From Paractinoplanes toevensis (GTDB lineage Bacteria; Actinomycetota; Actinomycetes; Mycobacteriales; Micromonosporaceae): DNA of 34,176 bases. The notes under the pieces were generated by a model. That model was not told where the DNA came from. It was given only the letters and a program-made list of their open reading frames with translations, and did not search any database. This document shows positions 13,869 through 21,446 of this stretch, piece after piece. The position numbers and the translations under genes are program-made. The first letter of the stretch is position 1; every line of letters starts with the position of its first letter. The stretch lies in NCBI RefSeq assembly GCF_018332695.1, contig NZ_BOQN01000009.1:1-34176 (forward strand), given 5' to 3'.

Positions 13869-14803
13869 TGGCACGCATCCGCTCCGTGAAGCCCGAGTTC
13901 TGGGATGACCAGGAACTCGCCGAGCACGTCTCTCGCGACGCCCGCCTGCTGTACATCGGCCTGTGGAACCTCGCCGACGAGCACGGACGACTTCGCGGCG
14001 ACTCCAGGTTCATCAAGGGCCGCGTCTTCCCCTACGACGACGACCTTGACTTCGACGGCGTGACCCTGCTGATCGCCGAACTGGCGTTGGCCGGCAAGGT
14101 CGTTCCGTTCCGGACGGCCGTGGGGATCTACCTGTTCCTGCCGAATCTAGCCCAGCATCAGCGCCTGGAACCCGAAAAGGTCGCATCTCGCCTACCGGAC
14201 CCGAACGATCAAGACTCTGACCTGCTCAGCCCGCGTGCCCTGGTCGACGCCAACCGATCCGAGTCCCGCGCAGATTTGTCCGCGCGGCGCGCAGAGAAGA
14301 TTGCGCTTCTTTATGGAGCATGGAGCATGGAGCATGTGTCTGCAGACGCGGACTCCGCCGCGACACACACGCAGACCGAAGCCGACGAGTCCGACGACGA
14401 GCCCGATGACGGATCAACCGACGAGCAGCCCGACGCCGGCGAGTCGAAGGCAGCCAAGAAGGCACGGTCGAAGGAGGGCAAGCTTCCTTCCACACATCCC
14501 AATCTGACCTGGTCTGCCGACGAGATCAACGTGGACCCGGAGTGGATTAAGTTCTGGACGGTCTACCCGAGCATCAAGGACAAGAACGCAGCGCGGACCA
14601 AGTGGCTCGCTGCCCTCCGGGCCAAGGTTCCCCCGGAGACGATCCTTGCCGGTGCGGAGCTATACGCGCTCGAACGAGCCGACGAGAATCCCAAGTTCAA
14701 CAAGAACGCCGCTACCTGGCTGCACAACAAATGCTGGGAGCAGTACGGCGAACCTGACAAGCCGCAGTTGTCTCATAGCTCCGACGAGTGGTGGAACAAC
14801 TGA
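13868..14803 (+). CDS. replication initiation-like protein
   Basis: 311 residues. ATG 13868 (MARIRSVKPEFWDDQELA) is the characteristic start of this actinophage family, so the in-frame extension from 13826 is rejected. A winged-helix-like domain spans 1-105 (DARLLYIGLWNLADEHGRLRG). An acidic, disordered linker follows (about 155-205: TEADESDDEPDDGSTDE), then a DnaD/helicase-loader-like end (WIKFWTVYPSIKDKNAARTKWLAAL, ATWLHNKCWEQY). It overlaps the primase-helicase gene (TGATG), and the pair is the replication core. It likely loads the helicase at the origin. Confidence 0.82.
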   Translation: MARIRSVKPEFWDDQELAEHVSRDARLLYIGLWNLADEHGRLRGDSRFIKGRVFPYDDDLDFDGVTLLIAELALAGKVVPFRTAVGIYLFLPNLAQHQRLEPEKVASRLPDPNDQDSDLLSPRALVDANRSESRADLSARRAEKIALLYGAWSMEHVSADADSAATHTQTEADESDDEPDDGSTDEQPDAGESKAAKKARSKEGKLPSTHPNLTWSADEINVDPEWIKFWTVYPSIKDKNAARTKWLAALRAKVPPETILAGAELYALERADENPKFNKNAATWLHNKCWEQYGEPDKPQLSHSSDEWWNN

Positions 14804-16440
14804 TGTCCGCCCTAACCGAACTCGTGCTGCCGAAGCTTGAAGCAGTCAAGCCATCCGGCGGCGGCTACATGGCCCGCTGCCCCGTCCACGACGACGGCTC
14901 CGCCAGCCTGTCCCTCGGTATCGGGAAAGACCACCCGGTGGTTTTCCATTGCCACGCCGGCTGCCACGCTGATGACATTCTCGCTGCTCTCGGTTTGTCA
15001 TGGGCGGACCTGTCGAAACCGCGCGAACAGATCGACGACCGATTTCAGCAGCCCCGCCGCAGTGGCCTGCCCTACACGGCGGGTGGGTTCGTCGCCCACT
15101 ACGACTACACCGACGAACAGGGTGCGCTGTTGTTCCAGGTTCTGCGCACCGCGGACAAGAAGTTCCGACAGCGGCGACCCGACCCGGACGGCAAAAACGG
15201 CTGGACCTGGAAACTGGGCGACGCACGCCGAGTCCTGTACCGGCTACCCGAGGTGATTCAAGGAGTCGCCGACGGCAGGGTCATCCACATCGCCGAGGGC
15301 GAGAAGGACGTCGAGAACCTGCGCAAGCTCGGAATCGTGGCCACCTGCAACTCCGGCGGTGCAGGGAAGTGGAGGCCCGAGTACTCCGAGTTCCTCCGCG
15401 AGGCAGTCGTTCTGATCTGTGCCGACAAGGACGATCCCGGCCAGGCTCATGCCCGCCAGGTCCGCGACTCGTTGCTGGACGTCGGGGCGACCGTCATCAT
15501 CCTCGAACCCTTGGTCGGCAAGGACATCTCCGATCATCTGGCCGCGGGCTACTCGCTCGACGACGCCGAGGTGACATGGCGCAACGACCAGCCAGCGAAG
15601 GTCGACTTGGCGCCAGACCTCGACCAGTTCCTCGCCGTGGAGGACGAGCCTTACGACTGGCTGGTCGAAGGACTTCTGGAGCGCGGTGACCGGATCATCC
15701 TGACCGGCTTCGAAGGTCTCGGGAAGTCCGTCCTGTCGCGGCAGATCTCCATCTGCGTCGCAGCCGGCGTTCACCCCTTCAAGCACGCTATCGACATCCC
15801 GCCCCGCCGGGTCCTCGTGATCGACTGCGAAAACTCCGCATCGCAGAACCGCCGCAAGTACCGGGACCTGCGTGACGCCGCCGCCAAGTACAACCACAAG
15901 GTCGAACCTGGCATGTGGCGGATCATCCACCGGGTCGACGGTATTGACCTGACCACTCGTGAGGACGCCGAGTGGCTTTTGGAGCGAGTCACCGCTCACC
16001 AGCCAGAACTGCTAGTTATCGGACCCTTCTACCGCCTGCACAACGCCAACATCAACGAGGAAGGCCCGGCGAGGGCGACTGTCGCGGTACTCGACCGAGT
16101 CCGAGCCGCCGTTAACTGCGCTCTCCTGATCGAGGCGCACGCCGGCCACGGAGAGCAGGGGCTCAAGCGATCGGTCCGGCCGACCGGATCATCGCTATTG
16201 ATGCGCTGGCCCGAGTTCGGCGTCGGCATCGTCCCCTGCGGGACCACCGAAACGGGCGGGCCGAACAGCACGGTCGAAGTTCGGCACTGGCGAGGCCAGC
16301 GCGACCAGCGCGAGTGGCCGAGCTACCTCACCTGGGGCGACGTAGGCCACTGGCCTTGGAAGATCGCCCTCGGCGCCCCCGTTCCCAAGCGCATCCCTTC
16401 GCAGCCCGGCCCCCGAAAGGACTTCCACCATGACCAGTGA
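14803..16440 (+). CDS. bifunctional primase-helicase
   Basis: 545 residues from ATG 14803 in the TGATG junction. Domains in order: a CHC2-like zinc finger (Cys26, His29, Cys50, Cys54 around CPVHDDG and FHCHAGC); a TOPRIM core (IHIAEGEKDVENL with Glu165, then ICADKDDPG with Asp208 and Asp210); and a RecA-like ATPase with Walker A GFEGLGKS (302-309) and a Walker B-like LLVIGPF. This is the layout of phage replicative primase-helicases. No break or missing motif is visible. It acts with the initiator upstream and SSB. Confidence 0.93.
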   Translation: MSALTELVLPKLEAVKPSGGGYMARCPVHDDGSASLSLGIGKDHPVVFHCHAGCHADDILAALGLSWADLSKPREQIDDRFQQPRRSGLPYTAGGFVAHYDYTDEQGALLFQVLRTADKKFRQRRPDPDGKNGWTWKLGDARRVLYRLPEVIQGVADGRVIHIAEGEKDVENLRKLGIVATCNSGGAGKWRPEYSEFLREAVVLICADKDDPGQAHARQVRDSLLDVGATVIILEPLVGKDISDHLAAGYSLDDAEVTWRNDQPAKVDLAPDLDQFLAVEDEPYDWLVEGLLERGDRIILTGFEGLGKSVLSRQISICVAAGVHPFKHAIDIPPRRVLVIDCENSASQNRRKYRDLRDAAAKYNHKVEPGMWRIIHRVDGIDLTTREDAEWLLERVTAHQPELLVIGPFYRLHNANINEEGPARATVAVLDRVRAAVNCALLIEAHAGHGEQGLKRSVRPTGSSLLMRWPEFGVGIVPCGTTETGGPNSTVEVRHWRGQRDQREWPSYLTWGDVGHWPWKIALGAPVPKRIPSQPGPRKDFHHDQ

Positions 16441-16867
16441 CCGCCTGCTGCCCGCCCAAATCAACTGGGCATGCGGAACCTGCAAGAACCCGATCCTGAC
16501 CGGCGTCGTGCACCTCAGCTTCAGCGAGATCAACCAAGCTGTCTCCGCCCGCGAGGAGTACGAGCGGCGTTCGAAGGAACAGCAGGAGCACGGGTTCATC
16601 AAGATCGGGGACCTGGCGAGCCTGATGTCGATCCCCCGCACTGTCCGGTGGGCCGCAGTGTGCGACGGATGCCGGCGACTTGAGGACCATCACTGCGGCG
16701 ACTGCTACGCCATTGAGGTCACGCAGATGAGGTCGGTGTTCTCCCTGTTCAAGTGGACCCGGCACCTGCACAAGAAGTCGTGGTTCGGGGTTACCGACTG
16801 GATCGACTTCGCCGCGGACATTGCCGACGCGAACGGGCCGGCGTGGGAGTCCACTGGCGTTCGCTGA
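16430..16867 (+). CDS. zinc-binding hypothetical protein
   Basis: 145 residues; ATG 16430 lies within the end of the primase gene after a gaaagga site. CGTCKNP, CDGCRRLE and HHCGDCYAIEV give paired Cys/His for zinc. The C-terminal half has Trp-rich helices (FKWTRHLHKKSWFGVTDWIDF). No known family; the position suggests a replication accessory role. Confidence 0.75.
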   Translation: MTSDRLLPAQINWACGTCKNPILTGVVHLSFSEINQAVSAREEYERRSKEQQEHGFIKIGDLASLMSIPRTVRWAAVCDGCRRLEDHHCGDCYAIEVTQMRSVFSLFKWTRHLHKKSWFGVTDWIDFAADIADANGPAWESTGVR

Positions 16868-16873
16868 CCTGAC

Positions 16874-16908
16874 GCGGGACCGGCCTGATCTCAGCAAGCC
16901 GGTCCCGC
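16874..16908 (+). terminator. 11-bp GC hairpin, terminator-like
   Basis: GCGGGACCGGC (16874-16884) pairs perfectly with GCCGGTCCCGC (16898-16908) around a 13-base loop containing CTGATCTCAGC. It starts six bases after the stop codon and is followed by a C-rich run and a ggag site. No T-tract. Its layout matches the hairpin at 17876, including the CTGATC/TCAGC sequence. Confidence 0.6.
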
Positions 16909-16946
16909 TCCCCCATCCTGCACGACCCCACTGAAGGGAGATCTAC

Positions 16947-17867
16947 ATGGGCCGCGATTGGAGCCCGATCGCCTACGACCACGAGGCGATCCGCGAGATC
17001 GTCACCGAAGTGCGCAACGGCCTGCCGGTGGAGCGCGTCAAGTACCGGAAGATTCCGCACGTCGGCGAACTGGTTGCGTGGCGCGACCGCAAAGCCTGGC
17101 GGGTCACGGCAGTCTTCGAGCGAGACCAGGCGAACTGGGACGACCAGACCACGAAGGTGTGGGAACGCGAAGGGATGCCCGACCCGGCGACCTGGCCGGG
17201 TCGTGAACGAGCAGTGCGTCTCCAGTCCGCCACCGACCCCAAGGATCGGGAACCTCACCGCGCGATCTACCCGTGGGCCAGCAACGACCAGTGGTGGCCG
17301 CTGCGCGAGCAATACCCGGTCTGCAACGACTGCGGGCTGATCTGGCCGTGCCCGTGCGACGAACGCAACGATGAGGCTGTCGCGGCGATGAAGGAGTTCA
17401 ACCGGCTGGCGGGAATCATGCCGGGTTGTTGTTGGGCATGCGGAGACCCCGTCACGGGCAGACACCATTCGATCGTCTTTGCTGGAGAGAACCTCCTGAT
17501 GCCCGGCGCCGGCCCGGCCGTGTTCCACACCTCGCATTCGCGGAAGGCGAAGCGGGGCACCTGTCGCGGGCAGGCTGAGGACTACGAGCGGCAGTGGGTT
17601 CTGGCTGAGCCTGGCCGGCGGGTGCGTCTCCGCTGCTCCGGGGTGTTGTACCGGCATCTGTCGGCCAGCGAATGCACGACGGGTGAGCGGTGCGTCGGGG
17701 TTGAAGCCACCCACCCGGACCATGCGCACTGCACGACCCGGTCTTACGCGTCGTGGACGAATGGCCAGGCGGTGGAGAACCCACGTCCGTTGACCAACTG
17801 CGGGACGCGCGGATGCCGTGGCCCGAAAGCGCCAGTCGACGCGAATGCGGACTCGCGCGCGGCCTGA
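16947..17867 (+). CDS. cysteine-rich hypothetical protein
   Basis: 306 residues; gggag precedes the ATG. The middle and end hold many Cys/His pairs: CNDCGLIWPCPC, CCWACGDPVTGRHH, GTCRGQ, LRCSG, CTTGERC. FAGENLLMPGAGPAVFHTS, followed by YERQWVLAEPGRRVRLRC, is a pattern seen in other actinophage proteins of this kind. It is probably a multi-zinc protein; an HNH nuclease was considered but the His pair is not in the expected order. Confidence 0.75.
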   Translation: MGRDWSPIAYDHEAIREIVTEVRNGLPVERVKYRKIPHVGELVAWRDRKAWRVTAVFERDQANWDDQTTKVWEREGMPDPATWPGRERAVRLQSATDPKDREPHRAIYPWASNDQWWPLREQYPVCNDCGLIWPCPCDERNDEAVAAMKEFNRLAGIMPGCCWACGDPVTGRHHSIVFAGENLLMPGAGPAVFHTSHSRKAKRGTCRGQAEDYERQWVLAEPGRRVRLRCSGVLYRHLSASECTTGERCVGVEATHPDHAHCTTRSYASWTNGQAVENPRPLTNCGTRGCRGPKAPVDANADSRAA

Positions 17868-17875
17868 TCCTCAGC

Positions 17876-17908
17876 GGGGAGCGGAACGCCGGTAACGCTC
17901 CGCTCCCC
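17876..17908 (+). terminator. 10-bp GC hairpin, terminator-like
   Basis: GGGGAGCGGA (17876-17885) pairs perfectly with TCCGCTCCCC (17899-17908) around a 13-base loop. It directly follows GGCCTGATCCTCAGC, which is nearly the sequence found in the loop of the 16874 hairpin, and a CCCCATCTTCC run leads to the next ggag site. A repeated intercistronic element. Confidence 0.6.
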
Positions 17909-17940
17909 ACCCCATCTTCCTCCACCGATTGGAGATCCAC

Positions 17941-18282
17941 ATGACGACCGAGTTCGAGGTCGCCAAATACGGCCAGGTCACCCACGTCAGCCATGAAGGC
18001 ATCGCGCTCGGCGCAGAGGTGGCCGACTACGTAAACCGCTGGATGAACGCCACGCCTGAGGAGCGAGCCCAGTGGGCGCGGGAAGCAGAGAACATGCGCC
18101 GTCAAGAGCGCCTGGGCCTGCACACCGAGGAACTCACCCTGGAGTCGCTGCTGGCGCGGGTCGAACGCTGGGGCTGGTCCCGCCAGTACGTCGAGCACCT
18201 GGTCCAGCCGTACTGCGAGTGCGAGGACGGCCGTGACGGCTGGGAGTACTGCCAGCACGCCCGCGACCTGGGGCTGGTCTGA
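17941..18282 (+). CDS. hypothetical protein
   Basis: 113 residues; ATG 17941 follows ggag at correct spacing, so the TTG start at 17929 is rejected. It has a helical region (EERAQWAREAENMRRQERL) and a LESLLARVERWGWSRQYVEHL segment. The C-terminus carries a CECEDGRDGWEYC cluster. No recognised family. Confidence 0.75.
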   Translation: MTTEFEVAKYGQVTHVSHEGIALGAEVADYVNRWMNATPEERAQWAREAENMRRQERLGLHTEELTLESLLARVERWGWSRQYVEHLVQPYCECEDGRDGWEYCQHARDLGLV

Positions 18283-18560
18283 TGGCTGACGTGATCGCCC
18301 TGCTCGGCGGGGGCATCCTGCAAACCCACGACCCGGTCCGATGCGCCGGTCAGGTCTGCTGCATCCATAACTCGACCGCCCATCACATGGTCGCCTGGCC
18401 GCAGGTCTGGCGGTCGGACTGGGGCGGCTTCATGGAGCGGCAGTGCCCGCACGGCATCGGCCACCCTGACCCCGACGACCTGGCTGTGCGCACCGTCGAG
18501 GGCATGGGTGTGCATGGCTGCGACGGATGTTGCCGCAAGCGCAAGGACGAGGCGCCGTGA
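18282..18560 (+). CDS. zinc-binding hypothetical protein
   Basis: 92 residues in a TGATG junction. CAGQVCCIHNSTAHHM and RQCPHGIGHPDPDDL are a recognisable actinophage pattern (C-x-G-x-x-C-x-I-H-N ... CPHGIGHPDPDD), and CDGCC ends the protein. The Cys/His spacing implies a zinc site. Function unknown. Confidence 0.82.
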   Translation: MADVIALLGGGILQTHDPVRCAGQVCCIHNSTAHHMVAWPQVWRSDWGGFMERQCPHGIGHPDPDDLAVRTVEGMGVHGCDGCCRKRKDEAP

Positions 18561-18907
18561 CCAGCCTGACCGACCATGCCCAGCAGGAAGTAGCCCTGCT
18601 GACCCGCATCGCCATGGACGCCGGCCGCGATCTGGTCGAGCGCGCGGAAGCTCTGCTGACCATCCACCAGCGCTGGGAGATTGGGGGATGCGTGTGCGGC
18701 TGGGCCGAACTCGGCAGGTCGCATCCCGGCCACCTGGTCGACAGCTCACCCGCGCTGGCTTCCTCGTCGTTGCCGAGCTGCCGCGCCAGTGCACCGAGGA
18801 AACCCGCTCGTGGGATCACTTCACCTCGGAGCAGGCGGACAGCTACTGGATCCGCTGCACGCTCTCGGGCCCGCACGACGAGCACGAGGATGAGCACACC
18901 GGGCTGA
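18557..18907 (+). CDS. first half of an apparently frameshifted gene
   Basis: The frame opens at GTG 18557 (GTGA overlap) and codes well for about 62 residues: EVALLTRIAMDAGRDLVERAEALLTIHQ and CVCGWAELGRSHPGHLVD, a pattern common in actinophage proteins. After about 18742 the translation becomes Ser/Arg-rich shadow-like sequence (SPRSRRTATGSAARSRART) to the stop at 18907. The natural continuation is in the next frame (see 18688-18948). A -1 shift at the run 18737-18745 would join the two halves into one protein of about 130 residues. Confidence 0.5.
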   Translation: MTSLTDHAQQEVALLTRIAMDAGRDLVERAEALLTIHQRWEIGGCVCGWAELGRSHPGHLVDSSPALASSSLPSCRASAPRKPARGITSPRSRRTATGSAARSRARTTSTRMSTPG

Positions 18908-18948
18908 CGTGGCGCACAGATGCGTCGAGGCGTGGGCTGCGAGGATGA
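18688..18948 (+). CDS. second half of the frameshifted gene
   Basis: In this frame the part up to about 18741 is shadow-like (RLGRTRQVASRPPG), but from 18742 it codes well: QLTRAGFLVVAELPRQC, then WDHFTSEQADSYWIRC and GPHDEHEDEHTGLTW. The ATG at 18688 has no usable ribosome site. It therefore looks like the C-terminal half of the gene starting at 18557. C-terminal H-x-x-x-x-x-H and Cys positions suggest metal binding. True frameshift, sequencing error and programmed shift are all possible. Confidence 0.45.
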   Translation: MRVRLGRTRQVASRPPGRQLTRAGFLVVAELPRQCTEETRSWDHFTSEQADSYWIRCTLSGPHDEHEDEHTGLTWRTDASRRGLRG

Positions 18949-18952
18949 GCGC

Positions 18953-19027
18953 GTGAGCATCCTCGCCAAGACCTGGGACGACCTCGTGCGCGGCTTCTGG
19001 GCCGGCATCGACTGGCTGTTCGGGTGA
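18953..19027 (+). CDS. 24-residue small protein
   Basis: GTG 18953 opens four bases after the previous stop and the stop overlaps the GTG of the next gene (GTGA), as in the rest of this operon. The product is MSILAKTWDDLVRGFWAGID plus four residues, an amphipathic and Trp-rich helix that could lie on a membrane. It is too short for statistical support. Confidence 0.4.
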   Translation: MSILAKTWDDLVRGFWAGIDWLFG

Positions 19028-19485
19028 GCGCCGTGGATGACATCGCGACCTGGCTGACTGCCCAGATCAACGACGACGAGCGGGTAGCGCTCAAGGCCAA
19101 GGCCATGCGCTACGACCTGCCGACGGATGCGCCATGGGAGCGAGAACGGATCATCGCCGACCAGATCGGCGGCACCTCGAAAGCAGTCGCCGTACACCGC
19201 ATCGTCGCGATCTTCGCCAACCCGAACCGCGTACTGGCTGAGATCGACGCCAAGCGCCAGCGCATCGCCTGGCTGATGGCCCAGCAGCACGACATGCCGG
19301 AGGGCTTCCCGACCTACGACTCGTGTCGCCTGCTCGCCCAGCCCGGAGAACTTGGCGACCTGGAAGTCGGCTACTGCTCGTGCGGGCTGGATGGGTGGCG
19401 GACGCAGCTTCTCCGGTTCGAGGCGCTGCCGTACGAGGACCGCGCCGACTACCCGCCGGAGTGGCGGCCGAAGCCGGTCAGCTGA
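19024..19485 (+). CDS. DUF6221 family protein
   Basis: 153 residues. The opening DDIATWLTAQINDDERVALKAK and the middle NPNRVLAEIDAKRQRIAWL are the DUF6221 signature, a family found in Streptomyces-type actinobacteria and their phages. The C-terminal half has a Cys pair (YCSCGLDGW) and an aromatic end (PEWRPKP). Function unknown. It ends the coupled run; the next 187 bases carry no confident gene or promoter. Confidence 0.8.
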   Translation: MSAVDDIATWLTAQINDDERVALKAKAMRYDLPTDAPWERERIIADQIGGTSKAVAVHRIVAIFANPNRVLAEIDAKRQRIAWLMAQQHDMPEGFPTYDSCRLLAQPGELGDLEVGYCSCGLDGWRTQLLRFEALPYEDRADYPPEWRPKPVS

Positions 19486-19672
19486 GCCTCGTCGGACACG
19501 AACCGGGCACCCGGGAGCGAACTACAAGCCTGTTCTTTAACGCCAGATCTTGATGCTGACCTGCGGGAACGTCACGCTTGACCTTGTCGGGACGCCCGGG
19601 ACCGCGGAAGCAATGGGCCACTGAAGGTCATGCCCACCCACCGGCCGGGCGCCCTCGACGCACACTGGTCGG

Positions 19673-19879
19673 GTGTTCCCGCAGCCGACCATCCCCGAGC
19701 TGAGGCGCTGTGCGCGCTGCTCCAAGCCAGCCCGCGCTGACCGGATGGTTCAGGGCTTCGGGCGTGACTGCGCGACCCGGCTCGGCTTGATCGGCGGCAC
19801 CACGGACGTCGGTCAGGACGGCCCGGATCTGCTCGACGAACTCGGCGAGGGCGACCAGTGCGACGGCTGGGACCGCTGA
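19673..19879 (+). CDS. DUF6011-like small zinc protein
   Basis: 68 residues from GTG 19673. RRCARCSKPARADRMVQGFGRDCATRLGL resembles the C-x2-C-x-x-L ... G-x-G-x-x-C core of DUF6011. An acidic tail follows. No clear Shine-Dalgarno precedes the GTG, so the start is uncertain. Upstream (19486-19672) I see no gene. Confidence 0.6.
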   Translation: MFPQPTIPELRRCARCSKPARADRMVQGFGRDCATRLGLIGGTTDVGQDGPDLLDELGEGDQCDGWDR

Positions 19880-19956
19880 GCCGCCCGAGAGCCCCGTAGC
19901 GCCCTTCCGGGTGTCAGCCCATGCACCAGTCGGCCCCGGGCTGGTACAAACGCCCT

Positions 19957-20151
19957 GTGACCCCTCAGCCCGCCTGGCGCCGCTACTCCAAATGCGCCTC
20001 CAACGCCTGTGCCGAAGTTGCCCCCACCGACGGGCAGGTCCTCATGCGTGACTCGAAAGACCCCCACCGGGCGCCCCTCGCCTTCTCGGACACCGCATGG
20101 GCCGACTTTGTCGAGGCCATCCAGGCCGGCGAGCTCGAGGACCTCCTGTGA
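19957..20151 (+). CDS. DUF397 protein, first of two
   Basis: 64 residues. GTG 19957 is preferred over ATG 19921 because the paralogue that follows has the same start (MTPxPAWR) and the same 64-residue length. The DUF397 landmarks are W-R-x-x-S-K-C-A-S-N, C-A-E-V-A, VLMRDSKDP, FSDTAWADFVEAIQAGE. DUF397 proteins occur almost only in actinobacteria, usually beside an XRE-type regulator (the BldB/WhiJ arrangement). No such partner lies here. Tandem orphans in a phage suggest a role against a host DUF397-linked regulator; that is inference. Confidence 0.85.
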   Translation: MTPQPAWRRYSKCASNACAEVAPTDGQVLMRDSKDPHRAPLAFSDTAWADFVEAIQAGELEDLL

Positions 20152-20342
20152 CCCCTAACCCTGCCTGGCGTAAGTCGAGCCGCTGCGCCTCCAACACCTG
20201 CGTCGAAGCCGCGCCGATTGGCGACACAGTGCTGATGCGCGACTCCAAACATCCTGGACAGGCGCCGCTGGAGCTGAGCGCAGCCGACTGGGCCGGATTC
20301 CTCGAGGCGGTCCAGGCCGGCGACTACGAGGAGGCTGTGTGA
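20148..20342 (+). CDS. DUF397 protein, second of two
   Basis: 64 residues, GTG overlapping the first copy's stop. It has the same landmarks: AWRKSSRCASN, CVEAAPIGD, VLMRDSKHP, LSAADWAGFLEAVQAGD. The two copies are about 60% identical by eye, so they arose by tandem duplication and then diverged, mostly around the CVEAAP loop. The next gene starts within its stop. Confidence 0.85.
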   Translation: MTPNPAWRKSSRCASNTCVEAAPIGDTVLMRDSKHPGQAPLELSAADWAGFLEAVQAGDYEEAV

Positions 20343-21340
20343 CCGCAGACATCCTCACCGACCTCGACAGGGCAATCGCCGGCTCATGTCCGTGCGGCGC
20401 CGAACCCCGCCCCGACTCGCCGTACTGTTCATACGACTGCGAGCCCAACTGGCGCGGCGACGACACCATCAGCGACGTCGACCGGACCCCCATGCGCTGG
20501 CGGCCCGACTTGGTCACCGAAGCCGAAAACCTGCCCCTGCTCGACTCGTACCGGCGAGGCCAGCACCACGCGCAAGTCTTCGACCGGCCCGGCACCGACC
20601 GGATCCACTTGCGCCTCGACGATGGACATCGGTTCGTCGGCTGCGACATCCAGGCCGGTGACAACGAAGGCCAGGAGGCGGCCTGGGCGAGACTCGAACG
20701 GGAACTCGGCAACAGGCGGCACCTCGAACCAGCGGAAGACGACGCGTGGGCGGACATCGCCGCGAACGCCTGCTCGTGCGGATGTGACGGCGATTGGCGG
20801 ATGTCCGAGAGCGAGATCCGGGTCGCCTCCCACCCGCGCTTCCCGCAGTGGCTGGCCCAAGCCGTCGAGCGCGCCGAGGAACACCAGCGGTCGATCGTGG
20901 TGGCACAGTCGCGCGCAGCAGATCCGCGCGCACGAGGCACCGTGTTCATCGCCCCCGTCGATGCGCCGCTCGACCGGCCCAGCCAGTGGGTTCCCCTCGG
21001 AACCGTTGTCGACGACGGGATCAACTGGCCCCTCGGTGGTGATGTGAGGAGCGGACCGGTCACCGTCCGCCTGGACAACGTCACCGGCCTGCTCGCACCG
21101 CCCGTCGTCTTCGGTCCACTGCGCACAGCGCTTGCCGGGATGGCTCGGACCTTCGAGCTGACCAGTGGCCAGATTGACGCCATGATCGCCCGGGTCCTTC
21201 CCGACCGATGGAGCGACGCGGAAACCGAGGATGAGCCTGAACATCCCCTCGCCCGGATGAACGCCCGCCGGCAGAACACCAGCCACGGCCCGCAGCAAAC
21301 CCAGCGACCGCCCAGGCAGATCAGGCCCAGAGGCAGATAA
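20339..21340 (+). CDS. Cys-rich N-terminal hypothetical protein
   Basis: 333 residues from GTG 20339 (overlaps the DUF397 stop). The first 40 residues hold a zinc-like cluster (CPCGAEPRPDSPYCSYDC) and a second cluster CSCGCDGDW lies near 145. The segment around residue 200 (RGTVFIAPVDAPLDRPSQWVP ... GTVVDDGINW) faintly resembles the N-terminus of phage tail-tube proteins, but the location in an early operon makes this doubtful. The end is Pro/Arg/Gln-rich and disordered. Function unknown. Confidence 0.75.
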   Translation: MTADILTDLDRAIAGSCPCGAEPRPDSPYCSYDCEPNWRGDDTISDVDRTPMRWRPDLVTEAENLPLLDSYRRGQHHAQVFDRPGTDRIHLRLDDGHRFVGCDIQAGDNEGQEAAWARLERELGNRRHLEPAEDDAWADIAANACSCGCDGDWRMSESEIRVASHPRFPQWLAQAVERAEEHQRSIVVAQSRAADPRARGTVFIAPVDAPLDRPSQWVPLGTVVDDGINWPLGGDVRSGPVTVRLDNVTGLLAPPVVFGPLRTALAGMARTFELTSGQIDAMIARVLPDRWSDAETEDEPEHPLARMNARRQNTSHGPQQTQRPPRQIRPRGR

Positions 21341-21345
21341 GCAGA

Positions 21346-21374
21346 CGGCGCCGAACCTCCCCGATCCGGCGCCG
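21346..21374 (+). terminator. GC hairpin with self-complementary arms
   Basis: CGGCGCCG occurs at 21346-21353 and again at 21367-21374; each arm is itself palindromic, so the pair forms an 8-bp stem around a 13-base loop. It starts six bases after a stop codon, with no T-tract. It fits the intercistronic hairpin pattern of this phage. The 70 bases that follow contain only a ribosome site (gaggtg) before ATG 21447. Confidence 0.5.
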
Positions 21375-21446
21375 CACACCACCCCTCGCCTACCCAGCGA
21401 TCAAGCACCCGCAAAGGTACCCCACCCTGCGCAAACGAGGTGCTAC

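Noticed and set aside
19578..19605. Promoter with TTGACC before the DUF6011-like gene
   Set aside because: No acceptable -10 lies 16-18 bases downstream (ACCGCG at that place).
19921..19956. ATG 19921 as start of the first DUF397 gene
   Set aside because: The paralogue begins at the position equivalent to GTG 19957 and has the same length.
20339..21340. Tail-tube protein
   Set aside because: Resemblance is limited to about 30 residues, and the gene lies among early Cys-rich proteins.
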